From Paenibacillus nasutitermitis (GTDB taxonomy: Bacteria > Bacillota > Bacilli > Paenibacillales > Paenibacillaceae), in the NCBI RefSeq assembly GCF_014641075.1, contig NZ_BMHP01000001.1:682001-746000 (forward strand): a stretch of 64,000 bases of DNA. Direction: 5' to 3'. Shown piece by piece: positions 1 to 10,500 of this stretch. The notes beneath the pieces are model-generated. The model searched no databases. It had not been told where the DNA came from and saw only the letters and a list, made by a program, of their open reading frames with translations. Position 1 is the first letter of the stretch; each line of letters opens with the position of its first letter. Both the position numbers and the translations under genes were made by a program.

Positions 1-558
1 GGGGCGCGCAAGGAAAAGGTTGCCGCGTATCTCGTGCAGCCGCCCAAATCCTTCGTTCAAATCGGCAGTCCGTTCATGTCCTTCTTCTATTACGAAGCAC
101 TGTCACAGGCGGGTCATTATGAACTGATGCTGGAGGATATCCGCACCAATTACGGCCAGATGATCGAGCATGATGCAACGACCTGTTGGGAAATGTATCC
201 TAACTTTGCCGAGAACCGCGCTTCGGCCGATATGCTGACGCGCAGTCATTGCCATGCCTGGTCGGCCGCTCCCGGTTATTTCCTCGGGGAAAGCATACTC
301 GGCGTCAAACGAGTGGAAGACGGCTGGCGCCGCGCAGCGATTGCGCCTCAGCCTTGCGGTCTCACCTGGGCCAAAGGCAAGGTTCCTCTGCCGCAGGGTG
401 GACGGATTGAGGTGGAATGGCGCGTGGAAAGAAGCATCCTCAAGCTTGATGTTACCGCACCGGAAGAAGTCGAGTTGGATATTGTCATTCCGGAGGGGCT
501 GACAGGCGAAGTCCATATTGTAAAAACTAAAGAGAACGTTTCGGTAGCACACGTTTGA
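1..558 (+). CDS. GH78-like alpha-L-rhamnosidase, C-terminal part (5' truncated by window)
   Basis: The frame is open from base 1, so only about 185 C-terminal residues are visible. It carries the end of an (alpha/alpha)6 barrel followed by a beta-sandwich, in the order found in bacterial alpha-L-rhamnosidases of GH78. Recognisable pieces are FYYEAL, HDATTCWEMYPNF and SRSHCHGWS-like TRSHCHAWSAAPGYFL, which in this family line the end of the catalytic barrel, then a beta-rich tail with GLTWAKGKVPLPQGG. The family removes terminal alpha-L-rhamnose from plant or bacterial glycans. The catalytic acid residues lie upstream of the window and cannot be checked. A strong terminator follows at 610-638, so this gene ends its transcript. 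Family assignment rests on motif recognition only; a related glycosidase with the same C-terminal fold is possible. Confidence 0.72.
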   Translation, partial: GARKEKVAAYLVQPPKSFVQIGSPFMSFFYYEALSQAGHYELMLEDIRTNYGQMIEHDATTCWEMYPNFAENRASADMLTRSHCHAWSAAPGYFLGESILGVKRVEDGWRRAAIAPQPCGLTWAKGKVPLPQGGRIEVEWRVERSILKLDVTAPEEVELDIVIPEGLTGEVHIVKTKENVSVAHV

Positions 559-609
559 TTGGTAAACATCTAGTTCATAGATCGAGCTCCAAAGCAAGCT
601 CAAGAAATC

Positions 610-638
610 CCGGCCATGATTTGCGGCCGGTTTTTTTT
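610..638 (+). terminator. Rho-independent terminator after the rhamnosidase-like gene
   Basis: CCGGCC (610-615) pairs with GGCCGG (625-630) around a nine-base loop and is followed at once by eight T residues. It sits about 50 bases after the stop codon of the GH78-like gene. Confidence 0.88.
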
Positions 639-673
639 GTCTAGCATAGCAGGCCTGCCCGATTAAATAATAG

Positions 674-731
674 GCATTCTACAGCTTATTACAAGCTGTT
701 TTTGTTTAAATTGGGATAGAGGGTAGAATGC
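674..731 (+). promoter_or_regulatory. Nested inverted repeats in the antiporter leader
   Basis: GCATTCTAC (674-682) is matched by GTAGAATGC (723-731). Inside lies a second hairpin, ACAGCTT (681-687) with AAGCTGT (693-699), followed by TTTTGTTT, which looks like a small intrinsic terminator. The block lies about 40-100 bases upstream of the Na+/H+ antiporter start. It could be a second terminator for the upstream transcript or an attenuator for the antiporter; no known riboswitch class was recognised. Confidence 0.4.
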
Positions 732-771
732 TACTACGGTTAGGCTACAGGTGAGGAAGGACGATTTTCAA

Positions 772-2793
772 ATGGAGATTTTTCTGATTGTATTGTTTCT
801 GCTGGCTCTGATCGCCTTATCCAATATGATTAACCGGCTTGTCTTCTTCATCCCTGTTCCGTTGATCCAGATTGCACTGGGCATGATTGTCGCCGGCATT
901 CCGTTCGGGTTCGACATCCCGCTGAGCCCGGAATTGTTCTTCGTGTTGTTCGTCGCACCGCTGTTGTTCAATGACGGCAAACGGGTCCCGCGCGACGAGC
1001 TGTGGAATATGCGCGCGCCGATCCTGCTGCTTGCTCTCGGGCTGGTTTTTGCTACGATGCTGGTAGGCGGGCATGTTATTCATTGGATGATCCCTTCCAT
1101 ACCGATGCCGGCTGCTTATGCGCTTGCAGCTATTTTATCTCCGACGGACGCCGTTTCAGTAAGTGCGATTTCCGGACGGATCAAGCTGCCCAAGGATATT
1201 ATGAGGCTTCTGGAGGGTGAAGCGCTAATGAATGACGCTTCAGGCCTGGTTGCTTTCAAATTTGCCATCGCCGCCATGGTTACAGGCTCGTTCTCGCTGG
1301 CGGAAGCAACGGTCAGTTTTGTGTTGATCTCGGTTGGCGGCTTGATATGCGGTGCGGCAGCAGCCTTCCTGATCATCTGGTTCCGGGTATTTCTGCGCCG
1401 CTTCGGAATTGAGGACATTACGATGCATATGCTCATTCAGATCCTCACTCCTTTTGCGATTTTTCTGATTGCCGAGGAACTTCATCTGTCGGGAGTGCTG
1501 GCGGTCGTGGCAGGAGGGATCGTTCACGCCATCGAGAGAGACCGTTCGGAATCGCTGACGATGAAGCTGCAGTTTGTTTCAGCCGGTACCTGGTCAGTCA
1601 TCCTGTTTATTCTTAACGGTCTGGTTTTTGTGATCCTCGGGCTGCAGATTCCGAGCGTCCTTGCTGCGATCTTTGAGAATAACGCCTTCAATAATGGACA
1701 GGTACTGAGCTATATCGTGGTCATTTCCCTGACCTTGATTGTACTTCGTTTTCTTTGGGTCTATCTATTCAGTGCACTGGAACGCAACAAGGAGAAGAAA
1801 AGCCCAAGGTTCAAATCCGCTGTTCTGACCTCGCTTTCCGGTGTCCGCGGTGCAATTACGCTGGCAGGCGCCTTCTCGATTCCGCTTTATCTGGACGATG
1901 GGTCGCTCTTTCCCGAGCGGTCGCTCATTATATTTTTAAGTGCGGGCGTCATCTTGTTCACGCTGATTGTGGCAAGCTTTATTTTGCCGCTGATTCCCAT
2001 GGAGAAATCGCCGAAACTAGAAGGTCAGAAGAGCCAGGAGGATCGCTTGAAGCATGCCAAAATTCAAATTATGAATGCGGCCGTCAGAGCGATCAAGGAT
2101 CACATTCAGGAGGATAATAAAGCGGCGGCACTGACGGTCATCGCTGATTATCGCAGACAGCTTCTGCATATCCGTACGGAAGGGGCGAGCACAAAAGAAG
2201 GAGCCGATTTCCGTAAAATGACCAAAAAGCTCCATTTACTTGCGCTGGATGCCGAACGACAAGCTGTTGAGAAGCTGTTCGAGCGTGGCGAAATCAGCCC
2301 TACTGCCGTTCGGCGTATCCAGTTTCAACTTAAGCAGACAGAGCTGCTGCTCACAAACAGGCTGAAATATGCGGCTGTACTGACGATTCTGGTGTTGCGC
2401 AAGGTTATCCGGAAGCTGATGGGCAGCAAAAAAGAAGAGATGAGTGAGAAAGATATCAAGGTGCTAAGAGAAATCAAGAAGCAAGCTGCCGAGGCAGCAG
2501 CTGCCGCAATTGAGAAAATAATGGATAATAGCAACAAATCGGCGGCACTCACGGTTGTTTCCCACTACCATGAGATGATTGAGCGTTTGAACAGCGGGAT
2601 GCAAGGACGGAAGAAATCGCATAAAGCGGATCTCGATGTAAAAGGGATTCACATTATGGCCATTCAAACCGAACGCGACGAAATTCAATCTCTCTATGAG
2701 AAAGGTGAAATCACCTACGGCATGGCTAATAAATTACGGTTGTTCAGCAATTTTCGGGAAGCTTCGGCATTTGAAGAGGAGGAAATCGGCTGA
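772..2793 (+). CDS. CPA1-family Na+/H+ antiporter
   Basis: Integral membrane cation/proton antiporter, predicted to exchange Na+ (or K+) for H+ across the cytoplasmic membrane. Residues 1 to about 415 form roughly a dozen hydrophobic segments with CPA1 hallmarks: the LSPTDAVSVSAI segment, the LLEGEALMNDASGL segment with the ND pair expected for ion binding, and GVRGAITLAGAF near the end of the membrane part. The remaining 260 residues are a charged, helical cytoplasmic tail with two related halves (AALTVIADYRRQL and AALTVVSHYHEMI), as in Bacillus NhaK/YvgP-like proteins. The ATG at 772 is preferred over the GTG at 751 because GAGGAAGG (753-760) is well placed for it. The gene is single and unrelated to the sugar loci downstream. 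Ion specificity cannot be read from sequence. Confidence 0.88.
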   Translation: MEIFLIVLFLLALIALSNMINRLVFFIPVPLIQIALGMIVAGIPFGFDIPLSPELFFVLFVAPLLFNDGKRVPRDELWNMRAPILLLALGLVFATMLVGGHVIHWMIPSIPMPAAYALAAILSPTDAVSVSAISGRIKLPKDIMRLLEGEALMNDASGLVAFKFAIAAMVTGSFSLAEATVSFVLISVGGLICGAAAAFLIIWFRVFLRRFGIEDITMHMLIQILTPFAIFLIAEELHLSGVLAVVAGGIVHAIERDRSESLTMKLQFVSAGTWSVILFILNGLVFVILGLQIPSVLAAIFENNAFNNGQVLSYIVVISLTLIVLRFLWVYLFSALERNKEKKSPRFKSAVLTSLSGVRGAITLAGAFSIPLYLDDGSLFPERSLIIFLSAGVILFTLIVASFILPLIPMEKSPKLEGQKSQEDRLKHAKIQIMNAAVRAIKDHIQEDNKAAALTVIADYRRQLLHIRTEGASTKEGADFRKMTKKLHLLALDAERQAVEKLFERGEISPTAVRRIQFQLKQTELLLTNRLKYAAVLTILVLRKVIRKLMGSKKEEMSEKDIKVLREIKKQAAEAAAAAIEKIMDNSNKSAALTVVSHYHEMIERLNSGMQGRKKSHKADLDVKGIHIMAIQTERDEIQSLYEKGEITYGMANKLRLFSNFREASAFEEEEIG

Positions 2794-2938
2794 AAATCCT
2801 TACGCCTGAACGAAATGAAATAGGCATGCGATGCATAATTACACAGACCGCGCCATTTTCGATGCAAACTCGTAATAAGAGAAACAAAGCTTGTGAATAA
2901 TAGTTAGGATTGCAGCCTTATAAAGGAGAATCAATCCT

Positions 2939-4861
2939 ATGAAAAGCAGTTTTGCCTGGTTCGTCTCGGAATGGAAATCCGTCCTCAGGTCGCCAATGCT
3001 CTGCGTGTCGCTTTTTGGTGTTATGTGTATCCCCGTGCTCTACAGCGGAATGTATCTGTGGGCGTTCTGGGATCCGTATGCCCATATTGAAAAAATTCCG
3101 GTTGCCGTCGTCAATGAGGACCGGCCGGTCGAATATGAGGGTAAAACCTATGCGATCGGAAATGATCTGACGGAAGAGCTCAAGAAGGATCATTCCTTCG
3201 CATGGGCTTTCGTCAGCCGCGCACTGGCGGAGCAAGGACTGGGCAGCCATGAATATTATTTCAGCATCATGATCCCCGAGGACTTCTCCAGGCGGGCAAC
3301 GACGCTTACCGCGAACCAGCCTACCCCGCTCGAGCTTCATGTCGTCACGAATGAAGGACTTAACTATTCCGTATCCAAAATCGGCCAATCCGGCGTGGAG
3401 GAAATCCGCCAGAAGCTTTCGAATCAGCTTAGCGAAAACTATGCGGCTGCTTTATTCCTTGAGCTTGCGCAGCTGAAGGACGGCTTGCAGAAAGCAAGCG
3501 GTGGCGCAGCGGATCTGCATGACGGGCTGCAGGAGCTGTCGTCAGGCACTGCAGAGCTGCTGGTTGGAATCAAAGGCCGGCAGGATGCCTTGAGGAAGCT
3601 GGATGAAGGCGGGGCCAGCCTGAAAGCTGCGGCGGCGAAGCTGTCCTCCGGATCAGCGGCTCTCGCGAAAGGAGCTGCCGATGCAGCAGCGTCAATGGAA
3701 GCACTCGGTAAAGGGTTAGCGGCGGCAGAAGCGGGAAGTAAGCAGCTCGGGCAGGCAGCCGGAGAACTTGCGGGAGGCGTGCGTTCCGTAAACGATCTAC
3801 TGAAGCAGTTTGCGGAAAGTCATCCCGATCTGGCCGAAGAGGAGAGTATGATCAAGCTGAATGCCGCAGCGGCACAAACAACGGAGGGACTTGAACCCTT
3901 GTTGAAAGGAATAACAGACCTGAATGCGGGTATTGCCAATCTTGGCGCGAAACAGGGACAAATCAGATCAGGCATCGCCGGGCTCAGCGGCAAACTGAAG
4001 GAGCTTTCCAAAGGGGCCTCGCAGCTGGGAAAGGCATCGCAGACGGTGTCCGCCGGTATTCATCAGGTCCGGGAAGGGTGGGACGGGCTGATCGGAGGAC
4101 TGGAGAAGCTATCCCAGGGAGAAGCCAGGCTTACGGCGGGCAGCAGGCAATTAAGCGATTCCTTATCCCAGGGAGCGGATCAATTAAGCAAGCTCCATGC
4201 TTCGCAATCGCTCTATGAGATGATGGCGAACCCCGTCCGCCTGAAGGAGGAGTCGTTCAATAAGCTGCCTAATTACGGGACCGGAATGGCGCCGTTTTTT
4301 TTATCGATCAGTCTTTACGTGGGAGCGCTTTTGCTGAGTACCGTTTTTCCTATGCGGTCGCCAGCTTCCTCCCCGCCTTCAGGTTTCATGTGGGCGGTAA
4401 CCAAATACAGTTTTTTGGCGCTGGTGTCCATCGTCCAAGTTCTTCTGGTCAGCCTGATTATTACCCGGGCTGTGGGACTGCACCCCCAGAACATGCTCTA
4501 CTTTGTGGGTTTCGGCCTATTGGCAAGCCTCGTGTTCATGGCGCTGATCCAACTGCTCGTTGTTGCAGGGGACAATGTGGGAAGATTCGTGGCGGTTATT
4601 CTGCTCGTACTTCAACTGACCGCCACCTCGGGTACATTCCCCGTTGAGCTGGTGCCCCAGCCATTGCAGCGTATCCATGCCGTTCTTCCAGTGTCCTATA
4701 CCGTGGACGGATTCCGCAGTATTATTTCCACCGGAGATTACAATTTGCTCCGCGAGGATTCGTTGATCCTGCTACTATTCGGCGGCGCCTCGCTGTTGCT
4801 TACGATTATTCTGCTTACCTTGTACAGCAGGGGAGGAAGGCCTCTGCAGCCGGCAGCTTGA
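2939..4861 (+). CDS. YhgE/Pip-like ABC-2 family membrane protein
   Basis: About 640 residues with one N-terminal membrane segment (LCVSLFGVMCIPVLYSGMYLWAFW split around residues 20-45), a long extracytoplasmic region, and five or six C-terminal membrane segments (from about residue 450). The extracytoplasmic part is rich in Ala/Gly/Leu heptad-like repeats (LSSGTAELL, LAKGAADAA, LGQAAGELAGG), typical of the YhgE/Pip phage-infection-protein family. These proteins have an ABC-2 permease-like fold; members act as phage receptors and some are linked to type VII secretion or efflux. RBS AAAGGAGAA precedes the ATG. The stop codon lies two bases from the end of the convergent GntR-type gene. No WXG100 partner is visible, so the role is unresolved. 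Confidence 0.8.
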   Translation: MKSSFAWFVSEWKSVLRSPMLCVSLFGVMCIPVLYSGMYLWAFWDPYAHIEKIPVAVVNEDRPVEYEGKTYAIGNDLTEELKKDHSFAWAFVSRALAEQGLGSHEYYFSIMIPEDFSRRATTLTANQPTPLELHVVTNEGLNYSVSKIGQSGVEEIRQKLSNQLSENYAAALFLELAQLKDGLQKASGGAADLHDGLQELSSGTAELLVGIKGRQDALRKLDEGGASLKAAAAKLSSGSAALAKGAADAAASMEALGKGLAAAEAGSKQLGQAAGELAGGVRSVNDLLKQFAESHPDLAEEESMIKLNAAAAQTTEGLEPLLKGITDLNAGIANLGAKQGQIRSGIAGLSGKLKELSKGASQLGKASQTVSAGIHQVREGWDGLIGGLEKLSQGEARLTAGSRQLSDSLSQGADQLSKLHASQSLYEMMANPVRLKEESFNKLPNYGTGMAPFFLSISLYVGALLLSTVFPMRSPASSPPSGFMWAVTKYSFLALVSIVQVLLVSLIITRAVGLHPQNMLYFVGFGLLASLVFMALIQLLVVAGDNVGRFVAVILLVLQLTATSGTFPVELVPQPLQRIHAVLPVSYTVDGFRSIISTGDYNLLREDSLILLLFGGASLLLTIILLTLYSRGGRPLQPAA

Positions 4862-4862
4862 A

Positions 4863-5969
4863 CTATTCGGCCGCTTCCTGAGGCGCCCGCGCGGTTGTGC
4901 TGCTCCTGATAATCAGATCAGGAACAATTTCATCTTTGAGGATCCCTTTCCCATCAAGGCCGGTCCATTCAAAAAGCACCATCTCGGTTGCCCGCGCGCC
5001 CAGCTTTTCAGGATTTTGATGCACGGTAGTAAGACCCGGCCTCATATGCTGGCTGATAGGCAGATCATCATATCCGATGACGCTGATATCTTCCGGCACC
5101 CGGAGTCCATGCTCCTTGATGGCGCGTATGGCGCCATATGCTTTATGGTCGCTGGTTGCGAAAATGGCCGTTGGCCTGTCTGCGAGCTCCAGCAGCTTGA
5201 GGCAGCCTTCATATCCCATTTCCTCCAGTTCCATAACCCCGGAAACCTCGACGATAAGCGAAGGGTCGGATTCAATCCGGTATTGGGACAAAGCCAGATT
5301 ATAACCCTGCAGCCGGAAGGAAAACTCCTGGTTGAGGCTGCCCTGCACGTCTTTAGTCAAGATAATCCCGATCCTGCGGTGGTTCAGGGCAAGCAAATGC
5401 TGTGTAGCCAGATACCCTCCTGTATAGTTGTCCACGATAATATAAGGGATATTGAGATGCGGAAAGGACATATGGATATTGATCATCCTGCGGTTCTCTG
5501 CTTTCCAGCGCTCAAAGGCTTCTACGTTGATTCTGTTGGAGATCAGGATAAAAGCAGTATGGTCTTCCTCCGGAAGCTCGTAGGAGACGCTTGCATCCCA
5601 TAACTGGAACGATACGTCATGCTGCCTGCAAGTTTCGGAGATTCCTTTGATCATATCGAACCAGAATGGATGCATCAGGGACTGATGATTAGTGAAATGA
5701 ACCAAATATACCTTATGTACGGTTAAAAAGGTTGGAGTGATGCCGCTCTGCCGCTGGTCGTTGACAAAAGTTCCTTTTTTGCGGTACCGCACAATCAGAC
5801 CTTCGGCCGATAGCTCTTTCAGCGCCCGTTTCACGGTGACTTCGCTGACCTCGTAAATTTTGGCCAGTTCTATTTGTGTGGGGATGGGATCGTTGGCTTG
5901 CAAATCGCCGGATTCGATCTGCAGTTTGATCTTGTCGTATACCACTTTATACAGCGTATTTTCCTTCAT
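4863..5969 (-). CDS. GntR-type regulator with LacI-like sugar-binding domain
   Basis: Residues 1-75 are a GntR-family winged helix (YKVVYDKIKLQIESGDL, then VSEVTVKRALKELSAEGLI and a wing ending KGTFV). Residues from about 85 form a periplasmic-binding-protein-like domain of the LacI/AraR kind, with HLLALNHRRIGII, AIFATSDHKAYGAIRAI and DISVIGYDDLPISQHM. This AraR-like layout is used for repressors released by a sugar or oligosaccharide. The gene is divergent from the propeller glycosidase at 6232, with about 260 bases between them, so that glycosidase and the genes after it are the natural targets. GAGGGTG lies directly upstream of the ATG. Effector and operator are unknown. Confidence 0.85.
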   Translation of the reverse strand: MKENTLYKVVYDKIKLQIESGDLQANDPIPTQIELAKIYEVSEVTVKRALKELSAEGLIVRYRKKGTFVNDQRQSGITPTFLTVHKVYLVHFTNHQSLMHPFWFDMIKGISETCRQHDVSFQLWDASVSYELPEEDHTAFILISNRINVEAFERWKAENRRMINIHMSFPHLNIPYIIVDNYTGGYLATQHLLALNHRRIGIILTKDVQGSLNQEFSFRLQGYNLALSQYRIESDPSLIVEVSGVMELEEMGYEGCLKLLELADRPTAIFATSDHKAYGAIRAIKEHGLRVPEDISVIGYDDLPISQHMRPGLTTVHQNPEKLGARATEMVLFEWTGLDGKGILKDEIVPDLIIRSSTTARAPQEAAE

Positions 5970-6078
5970 TCACCCTCAACCCCTGCGTTCTAATAGCTCT
6001 AGGTTACTATATAAATTAAAATGAATACAACATTTAAAAAATAAACTTAATCCCACTGTATAAAATTTAATAAGTCTA

Positions 6079-6125
6079 TATACATCAATTTAGGTTTATA
6101 ATATAATCTTGGTTAAGCGCTTACA
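6079..6125 (+). promoter_or_regulatory. Promoter with overlapping TTAAGCGCTTA palindrome
   Basis: TATAAT (6102-6107) follows a weak -35 candidate TATACA (6079-6084) at 17 bases. GTTAAGCGCTTACA (6112-6125) overlaps the expected start of transcription and resembles a CcpA cre or LacI-type operator (perfect TAAGCGCTTA core). A repressor bound here would block the divergent glycosidase gene. The placement also argues against translation from the upstream in-frame ATG/GTG codons near 6109. The rest of the 5970-6108 interval is AT-rich with no other clear signal. Confidence 0.55.
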
Positions 6126-6231
6126 TTCCCTTCCATTTCTAATTCTCCCTCTTATTTTATATACCACCAAGACGCTGTGCACCCTTAATCCGTTAACGCA
6201 CTTCATTCTCTATAGGATGGTGAACCTAAAG

Positions 6232-7434
6232 ATGAGCATAAGTGAAGAGAAGGATCTTCTGGTGGAAATTGCCCGTCAGCAGCGGGAGCTTGCGAGACTG
6301 ATTAAGAGCCGGTTTGAGCATGTCCGGGACCCCCTTCTGCGGGATTGGATGCGGGGGTTGAGCTACATCAACAAATTGCATGCCAAAACCCTCGATTTTG
6401 AAGCCGGTCTGATTCCGGTCAATCATGAAGAGTACACCTCGCAAGAAAGCAGGGTGCAGCAGAGCAAAGTCTGGCTTGCGCATTTATTTGCGAATGAGAA
6501 TATCTGGAACGGGCGTTTTGCCGAAATTGACGGTCTTTGCGTCGATCATGCCTTCTTCAAGGTTGATGGTGTCTACCACCTGATTTATATCCGTCTGGAA
6601 GCCTGCTCGATGTGGCAGGAGCTTCCGATGAGCAACTTTGGCCATGCGGTAAGCAGGGATCTTATCCACTGGGATGTTCTGGAGCCGGTGCTGCCCACAA
6701 GGCCAGGGACCTGGGAGAATACCCATGTCTGGGCTCCGCATGTCATTACCTTCCAGGAAAAATACTGGATGTTCTACACAGGAGTCAATGAAAATGCCTG
6801 CCAGGCGGTTAATGCAGCTTGCTCCACCGATCTGTCCCGGTGGGAACGGGTATCGGAGGAGCCTCTGATCAGGCCGGGCTCCTGGGGACATTGGAACCCA
6901 GCCGAGTTTTCCAACTGCCGCGACCCCTTCGTTTTACAAACCACGGAAGGCTTTTTTTGCTACTACACCGGTTTTTTGAAAGACGAACAGCAATATTGTG
7001 TGGGAATATCCCGCTCGAATGATCTTATCCGCTGGGAGGACTGCGGCTATGTGGTTTTGGCCGGCAGCAAATCTACCCCGCCGGAATCCCCGTTTGTTGT
7101 CGAGCGCAGCGGTCAATATTATATGTTCTATACAAGTTATGCGGACGGCACGGTAGTGGCGGTATCTGACCGCCCGGATGGGGGATTCGCGGACTGCCCC
7201 GAAGAAACCTATATTTTGCGCAAAGGTGTCTCAGCAAGCGAGTTTCTGCAGGATGACGATGGACAATGGCTGATGACAGCGATCTCGCATGATCCGAACC
7301 ATTTTCATTTTATAGAATTTTTCCGTATGTATTGGCCAGACGACGGTAATCCCGCATTCCGGCTGGAGCCCATCAAAGCGGCAGAGTATGATTTTTTTAC
7401 GGCTCTGAAGGATGCGCTTACAATAAAGCGTTAG
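6232..7434 (+). CDS. Five-bladed beta-propeller glycosidase (GH32/43-type fold), cytoplasmic
   Basis: About 400 residues. An N-terminal helical stretch (residues 1-80, rich in charged residues) precedes a five-bladed propeller of the GH43/GH32/GH117 superfamily. Blade signatures repeat: VDHAFFKVDGVYHLIYI, HAVSRDLIHWDVLEP, WMFYTGV, CRDPFVLQTTEGFFCYY, GISRSNDLIRWEDCG and ESPFVVERSGQYYMFYTS. The RDP motif and the acidic residues in VDH and ESPF are plausible catalytic or transition-state residues, but I cannot assign the family or sugar. There is no signal peptide, so it should act on imported oligosaccharides. I chose ATG 6232, which has AGGATGGTG upstream; ATG 6217 is an alternative. It is divergent from the GntR/LacI-type regulator. 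Confidence 0.7.
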   Translation: MSISEEKDLLVEIARQQRELARLIKSRFEHVRDPLLRDWMRGLSYINKLHAKTLDFEAGLIPVNHEEYTSQESRVQQSKVWLAHLFANENIWNGRFAEIDGLCVDHAFFKVDGVYHLIYIRLEACSMWQELPMSNFGHAVSRDLIHWDVLEPVLPTRPGTWENTHVWAPHVITFQEKYWMFYTGVNENACQAVNAACSTDLSRWERVSEEPLIRPGSWGHWNPAEFSNCRDPFVLQTTEGFFCYYTGFLKDEQQYCVGISRSNDLIRWEDCGYVVLAGSKSTPPESPFVVERSGQYYMFYTSYADGTVVAVSDRPDGGFADCPEETYILRKGVSASEFLQDDDGQWLMTAISHDPNHFHFIEFFRMYWPDDGNPAFRLEPIKAAEYDFFTALKDALTIKR

Positions 7435-7568
7435 ATCATAGGCGCAAGTCAGGAGGAGGATAACCAAAAGAATAAAGCAGCTAGGTGTGAGTCCGAAGTG
7501 GAATCATGAAGATTGAGAACTCCTTTTTCAGTGCGCTTCAATAAGCGATAGGATATGGAGGTTTGATC

Positions 7569-10500
7569 ATGAGGATTGTTCGTGTTGGACTGGTTTTGCT
7601 CTTGCTTGGCATGCTGATTCCCGCTGTGGGGAATGCAACTCCGATCAGCATCGCCACCGCGTCTTCGGTTACTGCTTCATTCGTTGCAGCGAACGCGATT
7701 GATGGAAACGCCGCTACCTTTTATTCCAGTAACGGCTACACGGACGGCAACCACACGGAGTGGCTTCAACTGGATCTGGGGCAGAAACAGTATTCCCTGT
7801 CCGATATCCGCCTGACGGCCCGGCCGGTCGGGTATGGCTTCCCGGTCGATTTCAAGATCCAGTACAGTGACGATGCCGCCACCTGGAGCAATGTGCCGGG
7901 AGCAAGCTTTGTCAACTATTCCAATCCGGGGGGCAAAGAGGTCGTCATTCCCTTCCAGAGCACCGTTAATGCCCGTTATCTTCGCATAAATGCAACCAAG
8001 CTGGGAACCGATAACGGCGGCGGCTATTACCTGCAGTTCGCCGAAGTAAAGGCAGATCAGTATTATCAAGCCTCCGCATCCTCAGTCACAGGGCTGCACA
8101 ATGCCAACCTCGCCATCGATGGCGATCTTTCTCCCCACACCTTTTACTCTAGCACCGGTTACGCGGATGCCAATCATACAGAATGGCTCGCTCTTGATTT
8201 GGGCAGCGCCAAGCCCAATATTGACCAGGTCGTGATTTATCCGCGATTGAATGGTTACGGCTTCCCGAAGAATTTTAAAATTCAGTATAGCAGTAATGGA
8301 TCATCGTGGTCGGATACGCCGGGCGGCGTGTTTACCAATTATACGAACCCCGGAAACAATAATCCGATCACGATTCCATTTGCCGCGCCGGTGAATGCGC
8401 GTTATATCCGTCTCTACGCAACACAGCTTGGCAGCGACAGCGCAAGCTATTACCTGCAATTATCCGAAATGCAGGTGATGCTGGACAGTCCCGAGACGGA
8501 TGCGGAAACAACCAGCTCGGTTGCCGTGTCCTCTTCCATAACGGGATGGCCGGGAAGCTACTTGTCCGACAAGAACCGGGCTACTATGTGGTCGAGTGTA
8601 AATCATGCGTCTGCCGCATTTACGGAAAGCTTCACGCTCCAATACCCCGGCAAGCAGTTGTTCAACAAGCTTGTACTGTCTCCGCGGGGCTATGGATACG
8701 GCTTTCCGACAGCCTTCAAGCTGCAGTACAGTGCGGATGGAACAACATTTGCGGATATTCCCGGGCAATCGTACAGTTCTTATCCCAATCCAGGGTCGAA
8801 GCGGCAGACCTTCAGCTTCGAACCTGTCAGTGCGAAGGCGCTGAGAGTGGTCGCCACCGCCTTATCGGCTGATGATTCGGGTACGGCGTATTATTTCCAG
8901 CTGGCAGAAGCTTCGGGCTACAGATGGGATACTTACAGCGATACCTGGGCGGCTACCGATCATTTGGGCAGAACCGTTCAGAGCTATTCGGATTTCAATT
9001 CGAGCCGTCAGGGCAAATATGTCGGGATGTTCTACTTCCTGTGGCTGGGCCAGCATGGAACCGGCGGACCTTATGACATCACCAAGATTATCAACAATAA
9101 CACGAACGCCATGAACAACAGCGCAAGCCCGCCATGGGGCGCTTACGGCTCATTCCACCATTGGGGCGAGTCCCAGTTAGGCTATTATTTATCCGATGAT
9201 ACTTATGTGCTGAAGAAACATGCCCAGCAGCTGGCCGATGCCGGCGTTGATACGCTTATCTTCGATGTCACGAACGGCTATACGTACAAGGACAATTATA
9301 TGGCGCTCCTGCAGGCCTTCACGGAGGTACGTAATAACGGAGGGAAAACGCCGCAGGTCATGTTCCTTGTTCCTTTCGGAAGTCCGGTTGCGGTGGTCAA
9401 TGAGCTGTATACCGATCTTTATGGTCCGGGGCTCTATTCCGATCTATGGTTCCGATGGGAAGGCAAGCCGCTGATTATGGCGGACGCCAGTCAAATTACG
9501 AACACGACCCAACGGAATTTCTTCACTTACCGCGGCAATCAGCCCAGCTATTTCACCGGCCCGACAAGCGCGAATCAGTGGGGCTGGCTGGAGACCTTCC
9601 CTCAGCATAATTTCTCCAGCACCACAACCGCCAAAGAGGAAATGACCGTCGGCGTCGCGCAGAATGCTGTTCCGAATGGCAGCGGCGGATGGCAGCTGGG
9701 ACCGATGAGCCAGAATGGCGCCATGGGAAGAAGCTTCCATAACGGCAGCCTGCCGTCAGCTCCATATCCGACAGAGTACGGTTATAATTTTGCCGAACAA
9801 TGGGGAAGGGCGCTGGAGAACGATCCTAATTTTATTTTCGTCACCGGCTGGAATGAATGGGTTGCCCAGCGCTTCGACACGATAGGAAGCTACACGGCGC
9901 CCAATATTTTCTACGATGCTTTCAATCAGGAATTCAGCCGCGATATCGAACCGATGAAAGGCGGTTACACCGACAGCTATTATTATCAGCTGACGGATTA
10001 TATCCGCAAATACAAAGGCATCAGGCGGCCGCAGAGCAGCGGGCCTCTGAAGACGATTGCGATCGACGGGAATTTTGCGGACTGGAAGGATGTTCAGGAT
10101 GAATACCGCGATGATATCGGCGATGCAGCTCAGCGCAATCATGCGGGCTGGGGGACGGCAGGAACGTATACCAATACGACTGGACGCAATGATATCCAAT
10201 CGGCGAAGATAGCCCGGGATGCCGATTACGTCTACTTCTACGTAAAAACGAAAGATAATATCACCGCTTATACGGGATCTGGCTGGATGAGGTTGTTCAT
10301 CAAGACGAATGCTGCGCTTAGCAACTGGGAGGGTTATAACTTTGTCGTCAACCGTTCAGTCGTGAACGGTACGGCAACCAACCTCGACAAAGTAACAAGC
10401 GCAGGCGGTTGGAACTGGTCCAATGTATCGAACTCCGTTGCATACCGCGCAAGCGGGAGGGAAATGGAGCTGGCGATCCCGAGAACGGCTCTGGGAGTTA

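Noticed and set aside
6109..6231. Longer start for the propeller glycosidase
   Set aside because: This stretch overlaps the predicted promoter and operator and encodes a hydrophobic lead unlike the rest of the protein; ATG 6232 has a better ribosome binding site.
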